Shown: positions 8,642 through 10,070 of the stretch, in pieces | How the letters are laid out: the number at the start of each line of letters is the position of its first letter | Numbering within the stretch: position 1 is the stretch's first letter | From: Lysobacterales bacterium UBA5700 | Lineage (GTDB): Bacteria; Pseudomonadota; Gammaproteobacteria; Xanthomonadales; Xanthomonadaceae | Direction: 5' to 3' | DNA: 10,070 nt | NCBI GenBank assembly: GCA_002420085.1 | Contig: DIHI01000085.1 | Location: forward strand, 4,257 to 14,326 | Notes under the pieces: generated by a model | The model's input: the letters and a program-made list of their open reading frames with translations, nothing else | What the model was told of the DNA's origin: nothing | Database searches by the model: none | Made by a program: the position numbers and the translations under genes

Positions 8642-8849
8642 AGAACGGTGAGCTTGCGGCGGGGTGGCAGGCGAAGAACGACGGGCCGCATCGCACGGCT
8701 TCAACCGGCGTGCCGACATCGCCTGCCCCCGCGACCGCTCCATCTCACGGTGACCCATCGTCAGGCTCGGCTCGTCACCTCCCCTCCAACCGAACGGGCA
8801 CACATCGGCCTTGGACACAGGGGTCAGCACGGTGTTGGATTGACACGGC

Positions 8850-8889
8850 AAAAAAACACTTGACATCCTGCTGCGATGCAGCATACCGT
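8850..8889 (+). promoter_or_regulatory. Sigma70-type promoter of the ilv leader operon
   Basis: A perfect -35 hexamer TTGACA lies at 8860-8865, directly preceded by a seven-A tract (8850-8856) resembling an UP element. Two -10 candidates exist. TACCGT (8884-8889, 18-base spacer) keeps the three most conserved positions of TATAAT. CATACC (8882-8887, 16-base spacer) keeps only the inner ATA. With the first, the transcription start would be about 8896, the A of the leader ATG. A second TTGACA sits exactly 20 bases upstream at 8840-8845 and could be an alternative -35 with a poor -10. The location just before the attenuator makes a promoter very likely; the exact start base is inferred. Confidence 0.7.
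8869..8883. repeat. Perfect palindrome between the -35 and -10 of the ilv promoter
   Basis: TGCTGC (8869-8874), GAT, and GCAGCA (8878-8883) form a perfect 6+6 inverted repeat in the promoter spacer, abutting or touching the -10. Its position would suit an operator for a dimeric repressor. No regulator is identified, and a chance palindrome of this size is possible. Confidence 0.4.
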
Positions 8890-8895
8890 GCAGCC

Positions 8896-9006
8896 ATGTC
8901 TCTGCTGAACGCCACCGCACTGCGAATCGCCACCGGGCTCCGCTCGGTGGCAGCGCTTGTGCTCGTACTTCTCATTAGCCGCTCACAGTGCGGAATGGCG
9001 ACTTAG
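8896..9006 (+). CDS. Branched-chain amino acid operon leader peptide (IlvL-like)
   Basis: This 36-codon ORF encodes an attenuation leader whose translation senses charged Leu, Val and Ile tRNAs. The key evidence is an uninterrupted seven-codon run at 8956-8976, CTT GTG CTC GTA CTT CTC ATT (Leu-Val-Leu-Val-Leu-Leu-Ile). CTT, GTA and ATT are codons that the neighbouring genes seldom use. More Leu and Ile codons lie in the first part. The TAG stop (9004-9006) falls just after RNA segment 2 of the attenuator. A 12-bp intrinsic terminator follows 28 bases later, and ilvD starts 111 bases after the stop. There is no Shine-Dalgarno before the ATG, and the predicted transcript may begin at this ATG. 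The same frame stays open upstream to 8710, but the promoter position makes a longer protein unlikely. The peptide does not resemble E. coli IlvL over its length, only in logic and in a Cys-Gly near the end. GTG 8947 is a weaker alternative start. Confidence 0.85.
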   Translation: MSLLNATALRIATGLRSVAALVLVLLISRSQCGMAT

Positions 9007-9068
9007 GCCCAGCGAACAGCGAACCCTGACTCCCAGAACCCCGCACCGGGCAACCAGTGCGGGGTTCT
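8910..9068 (+). promoter_or_regulatory. Transcription attenuator with alternative RNA helices, upstream of ilvD
   Basis: Four segments can pair in mutually exclusive ways. Segment 1 (8910-8922, CGCCA then CCGCACTG) pairs with segment 2 (8986-9000, CAGTGCGG, AA bulge, TGGCG) through 13 base pairs, enclosing the Leu/Val/Ile codons. The core of segment 2, GTGCGG (8988-8993), can instead pair with CCGCAC of segment 3 (9041-9046). Segment 3 can alternatively form the terminator with segment 4 (9057-9068). A nested hairpin, GCCACCG 8929-8935 with CGGTGGC 8945-8951, lies just before the control codons. Expected behaviour: a ribosome finishing at the stop codon covers segment 2 and lets the terminator form. 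A ribosome stalled on the control codons leaves segment 2 free to pair with segment 3, and ilvD is transcribed. The pairings are read directly from the sequence; the mechanism is inferred from known ilv/leu/trp attenuators. Confidence 0.85.
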
Positions 9069-9076
9069 TGCGTTTT
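9035..9076 (+). terminator. Intrinsic terminator of the ilv attenuator (3:4 helix)
   Basis: AGAACCCCGCAC (9035-9046) and GTGCGGGGTTCT (9057-9068) form a perfect 12-bp stem with a 10-base loop. T-rich sequence (TTCTTGCGTTTT) covers the end of the stem and the bases after it. The hairpin lies between the leader stop codon and the ilvD start, where an attenuator terminator belongs. The T tract is interrupted by GCG, so termination may be incomplete, which would leave some basal ilvD expression. Confidence 0.85.
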
Positions 9077-9095
9077 GGGGCCGCAGTTTTCGGGC

Positions 9096-9110
9096 CGGTC
9101 GAAAGGACCG
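9096..9110 (+). promoter_or_regulatory. ilvD ribosome binding site in the loop of a small hairpin
   Basis: AAAGGA (9102-9107) is the best Shine-Dalgarno for ilvD, 10 bases before the ATG at 9118. It sits mainly in the loop between CGGTC (9096-9100) and GACCG (9106-9110), a perfect 5-bp stem. Loop presentation may keep the site accessible, or the stem may partly mask it. The effect on translation is not known. Confidence 0.5.
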
Positions 9111-9117
9111 AACGAAT

Positions 9118-10070
9118 ATGCGAAGCGACACCATCAAGAACGGCCCCGAACGCGCCCCGGCCCGCGCCATGCTGCGCGCCACCGGCCGCGACGATCAGGC
9201 GATCGACAAGCCACTGATCGCAGTGGTGCATTCCTGGTCCGACGTTTCACCCTGCAACCTCAACCTGCGTGAGCTGGCCGAGCATGTCCGGGCTGGAATC
9301 GAGGCGGCTGGCGGCACGGCCATCGAGTTCAACACCATCGCCGTCACCGACGGCATCGCCATGGGCACCGAGGGCATGCGGGCGTCCCTGGTCAGCCGTG
9401 AGGTGATTACCGATTCGATCGAGTTGGTGGTCGATGGCCACTGCCTGGACGGCCTGGTGGTGTTGTGCGGCTGCGACAAGACCATCCCGGCGGCTGCGAT
9501 GGCCCTGGCCCGGCTCGATCTGCCGGGACTGATGCTGTACGGCGGCAGCATCCTGCCGGGCTGCCATCGCGGCGGCGACATCACCATCCAGGAGGTGTTC
9601 GAGGCGGTCGGCGCCCACGCCGCCGGACGGATCGACGATGCCGAACTGGCTGCGATCGAGCAATCCGCCTGCCCTGGGGCCGGCGCCTGCGGCGGCCAGT
9701 TCACCGCCAATACCATGGCCCTGGCGACCACCTTCCTGGGTCTGGCGCCGATGGGCCTGAACGACATCCCGGCGGTCGATCGCGACAAGGCCGCCGCCGC
9801 CCGCACCTGCGGTGAACGGGTGATGGCGCTGTGGCGGCAGGGGCGCAGCGCCCGCAGTCTGATCACCGCCGCCAGCCTGGACAATGCCGCGACGGCGGTG
9901 ACCGCTACTGCCGGATCGACCAATGCCATCCTGCACCTGCTGGCGATTGCCCGAGAAGCCGGGGTGGATTTCCCACTCGATCGCTTCGACGCGATCAGCC
10001 GCCGCACACCGGTGCTGGCCGATCTGAAGCCGGGCGGCCGCTACACGGCACCCGATCTGTACCTGGCCGG
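9118..10070 (+). CDS. ilvD: Dihydroxyacid dehydratase IlvD, N-terminal part
   Basis: IlvD dehydrates 2,3-dihydroxy-isovalerate and 2,3-dihydroxy-3-methylvalerate to the 2-keto acid precursors of valine/leucine and isoleucine in the cytoplasm. It uses an Fe-S cluster and Mg2+. The frame stays open to the window edge: 317 codons of an expected ~560. Visible ligands are Cys46 (SPCNLNL), Cys119 (GCDKT) and Cys191 (GACGGQFTANTM) for the cluster. Asp78 (TDGIAMG) and Asp120 are for Mg2+, and Lys121 is the carboxylated lysine. The presence of Cys46 and the spacing of the three cysteines fit the [2Fe-2S] class (plant and mycobacterial type). E. coli IlvD, as I recall it, has PGH at the first position. 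The start ATG 9118 has an AAAGGA 10 bases upstream and gives the family N-terminus (RAPARAMLRATG). The attenuator just upstream implies control by branched-chain amino acid supply. A sugar-acid dehydratase of the same superfamily is unlikely given this context. Confidence 0.95.
   Translation, partial: MRSDTIKNGPERAPARAMLRATGRDDQAIDKPLIAVVHSWSDVSPCNLNLRELAEHVRAGIEAAGGTAIEFNTIAVTDGIAMGTEGMRASLVSREVITDSIELVVDGHCLDGLVVLCGCDKTIPAAAMALARLDLPGLMLYGGSILPGCHRGGDITIQEVFEAVGAHAAGRIDDAELAAIEQSACPGAGACGGQFTANTMALATTFLGLAPMGLNDIPAVDRDKAAAARTCGERVMALWRQGRSARSLITAASLDNAATAVTATAGSTNAILHLLAIAREAGVDFPLDRFDAISRRTPVLADLKPGGRYTAPDLYLA

Larger units (their letters stand above)
8545..8895 (+). other. Gene-free stretch between dacA and the ilv leader
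   Basis: I find no supportable gene in these 351 bases. The stretch holds the GC-rich inverted repeat at 8613-8641 and, just before it, a second small stem-loop. That one pairs GGTTTT 8587-8592 with AAAACC 8606-8611 and has an inner GC-TTCG-GC tetraloop. A featureless region follows from about 8660 to 8835, then the ilv promoter at 8840-8889. No plus-strand hairpin followed by a T tract is seen, so dacA transcription has no obvious intrinsic stop here. Confidence 0.6.

Noticed and set aside
6172..8691. A minus-strand open frame of 839 codons antisense to rlpA and dacA
   Set aside because: It mirrors two clearly conserved plus-strand genes. Its translation is low in complexity (Arg/Gly/Gln-rich) with no recognisable domain. 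Long antisense frames are expected in high-GC coding DNA.
8710..8895. Longer 98-codon version of the leader ORF, starting at 8710
   Set aside because: The extra 62 codons lie upstream of and across the TTGACA promoter and would not be on the transcript. They also look non-coding.
8519..8920. A minus-strand 133-codon open frame over the dacA-ilv gap
   Set aside because: It includes a run (SPSPAEGRGEGG) that is typical of spurious translations of REP-like repeats, and it covers the ilv promoter on the other strand.
8896..9006. The leader ORF as a small membrane protein
   Set aside because: The hydrophobic run could span a membrane, but the terminator, alternative helices and ilvD immediately downstream explain it better as an attenuator.

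Overview
The window is about two-thirds G+C and densely packed with plus-strand genes. Gene content and order (mreB-mreC-mreD-mrdA-mrdB, then mltB-rlpA-dacA) together with the protein sequences suggest a Gram-negative, rod-shaped gammaproteobacterium. The direct joining of mreBCD to mrdAB and mltB-rlpA-dacA resembles the Xanthomonadales/Lysobacterales or a related high-GC lineage. That placement is an inference from gene order and composition; no rRNA or other marker gene is present.

Region 1 (1-5104) is the elongasome operon. It holds the 3' part of mreB (actin-like filament), mreC and mreD (scaffold membrane proteins), mrdA (PBP2, transpeptidase) and mrdB (RodA, SEDS glycosyltransferase). 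The last three junctions are 4-base ATGA stop/start overlaps, which points to one translationally coupled transcript. Together these genes encode the machine that inserts new peptidoglycan along the side wall.

Region 2 (5105-8544) carries three periplasmic or outer-membrane wall-remodelling genes. These are mltB (membrane-bound-type lytic transglycosylase, here without a lipobox), rlpA (lipoprotein with DPBB and SPOR domains, overlapping mltB by ATGA) and dacA (PBP5/6-type D,D-carboxypeptidase). Short intergenic gaps of 147 and 219 bases separate mltB from mrdB and dacA from rlpA.

Region 3 (8545-9117) has no long gene but holds the most interesting content of the window. After a REP-like GC-rich inverted repeat comes a sigma70-type promoter and then a 36-codon leader ORF. 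The leader contains an uninterrupted Leu-Val-Leu-Val-Leu-Leu-Ile run and is followed by a 12-bp intrinsic terminator. The RNA can fold into mutually exclusive 1:2, 2:3 and 3:4 helices built on one repeated CCGCAC/GTGCGG motif. This is a ribosome-mediated attenuator for branched-chain amino acid synthesis. The likely transcription start falls on or next to the leader ATG, so the leader may be translated leaderlessly.

Region 4 (9118-10070) is the 5' part of ilvD (dihydroxyacid dehydratase), which the attenuator controls. It continues beyond the window. Its three-cysteine pattern fits the [2Fe-2S] class rather than the E. coli type.

I see no mobile element, CRISPR array, tRNA or rRNA. Apart from the ilv leader region the window is conserved housekeeping sequence, and I found no new multi-gene system.
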